A DNA stretch of 64,000 nt. It comes from Mycobacteriaceae bacterium (GTDB lineage: Bacteria > Actinomycetota > Actinomycetes > Mycobacteriales > Mycobacteriaceae). The stretch lies in contig JAIEPH010000050.1 of NCBI GenBank assembly GCA_019749805.1, positions 30,917 through 94,916 on the forward strand, given 5' to 3'. A program made the position numbers and the translations under genes. Of the stretch, positions 63,236 to 64,000 are shown piece after piece (the stretch's first letter is position 1; the number at the start of each line of letters is the position of its first letter). The notes under the pieces are model-generated. The model was not told the DNA's origin and searched no databases. It worked only from the letters and a program-made list of their open reading frames with translations.

Positions 63236-63357
63236 AGGTGCCGGATTAGCGGCGACAGGCGGGGGTCACCACGAACTCACTGAGCGCGCTTTTCACGAGA
63301 GCACGGCTCGGCGCGGCGGCAACGGTCGTGAACGGCGTCTCGACCGGAAAATCGTGG

Positions 63358-63845
63358 TCTCGGCGCGTTCATCGAGGTCCAATCCGAGCACCGAGCGACC
63401 CAACGCACGCATGGTGAGGGTGCGGCACTGCGCGTCGAGGTCCACTTCGCCACCGTCGGGCCAGCGGGCCGCAACCGTCGCCGCGGCGTGGAACATGGCG
63501 TGGAACATGTGGCCACCGAACTGACGGACATGCGGTTTGGTGAAAACCGGTTGCAGCGCACATCTTCGAGGCAACCATTCGTCGTGCATAAGGTCGAACA
63601 GGTTCCCGCCGAGCAGGTGCCGCATTTCCTGATGGACGATCGTCTTTTCGATGCTGTCGTCCTTACGGCCCAGAATGCCGCGAATGCCCTGAGGCTAGGC
63701 TGAATCGCGTCACCGGGCCTCCGGCATTGCGCAGGTGCTCGACGCCGCAGTGCAACGACCTGACAGCACGCACTGTCTGCCAATACGAGGGCCGATTCTT
63801 CGGGACCCGCGGAAGCGTACTCAGCTCGAGGCTTTCGACCTTCAC
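63358..63845 (-). pseudogene. Cytochrome P450 remnant with internal deletion
   Basis: Two pieces of one P450 N-terminal region are read on the minus strand in different frames. The first (63845 to about 63692) gives LPRVPKNRPSYWQTVRAVRSLHCGVEHLRNAGGPVTRFSLA. The second (about 63692 to 63358) gives QGIRGILGRKDDSIEKTIVHQEMRHLLGGNLFDLMHDEWLPRRCALQPVFTKPHVRQFGGH, then LDAQCRTLTMRALGRSVLGLDLDERAE. The stretch between FSLA and QGIRG that P450s normally have is missing, and the frame changes there. Everything after DERAE, including the haem-binding Cys region, is absent. A dead gene fragment. Confidence 0.78.
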
Positions 63846-63952
63846 GACCAGGCTCTAGTCGGCTTGCTGGAGCATCGCAGGGCGCCAGTACGGCGGCTAG
63901 CGTAGGCGACGCGGCAGTATGACCGCGCTAGACATCCCAGGTTCGTAAGTTG

Positions 63953-64000
63953 TCAAGCGGCTTGGGTGTCGGGAGTTTGTCGGTGTGCCCAGGCTTTGTG
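63953..64000 (-). other. C-terminal end of a minus-strand frame entering from the right edge
   Basis: A minus-strand frame open to the window edge reads HKAWAHRQTPDTQAA and stops in TGA at 63953-63955. Only 15 codons are visible, so it may be the end of a gene or chance. Not assignable. Confidence 0.25.

Overview
The window is high-GC actinobacterial DNA with the gene content and order of a mycobacterium, most likely a rapidly growing Mycolicibacterium. In M. tuberculosis the Rv3296-Rv3342 interval carries the same backbone: lhr, nei, a pseudouridine synthase, glpD2, lpdA, an Rv3304-like gene, amiA1/amiB1, deoD, pmmB, upp, an Rv3311-like gene, add, deoA, cdd, sdhCDAB, sigJ, an Rv3329-like aminotransferase, dacB1, a YihY protein, trpS, a hydrolase, metC/metA and an Rv3342-like methyltransferase. 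The species assignment is inference; the gene families are read from the translated sequence. No rRNA, tRNA, CRISPR array or complete insertion sequence was seen.

Layout. 1-6.5 kb: the end of lhr, nei, a desaturase/reductase pair (DesA3 system) with a divergent FabR/DesT-like TetR regulator, a crotonase and an SDR. 6.5-13.5 kb: a small Pro-rich exported protein, an exported GH2 glycosidase, a pseudouridine synthase, glpD, lpdA and an Rv3304-like protein. 13.5-23.2 kb: a DUF559/AbiEi-like gene framed by an inverted repeat, two amidohydrolases, a frameshifted deoD, an AbrB-type membrane protein with a divergent MarR regulator, pmmB, a FAD protein and upp. 23.3-30.8 kb: an EspC-like/NlpC-P60 pair, gene debris (cyclase-ATPase tail plus a decayed copy of the NlpC 3' end), and a 1754-residue exported protein with fifteen tandem Ig/cadherin-like repeats. 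30.8-38.7 kb: nucleoside salvage (add, deoA, cdd) and the sdhCDAB operon, preceded by a possible coupled leader ORF. 38.7-48.5 kb: small exported proteins, a CMD-family protein and sigJ (ECF41), and an amine/omega-amino-acid catabolic set (APC permease, UspA, aminobutyraldehyde dehydrogenase, Lrp regulator, class III aminotransferase). 48.6-64 kb: dacB1, a guanidine locus, YihY protein, trpS, ndh, hydrolase, icd2, metY-metX-methyltransferase behind a SAM-IV riboswitch, and a broken P450.

The most striking system is at 49.9-52.9 kb. A divergent pair of genes, an agmatinase-family ureohydrolase and a sodium:solute symporter, each carries its own guanidine riboswitch of a different class: guanidine-III on the hydrolase and guanidine-I on the symporter. 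This points to a guanidine uptake and hydrolysis module rather than agmatine metabolism. Other notable items are a near-ideal ECF41 promoter in front of the CMD gene next to sigJ, the one-base deletion that breaks deoD in its phosphate-binding motif, GTGAAC half-sites in the desaturase promoter, and an LpdA that keeps the cysteine pair but lacks the catalytic histidine.
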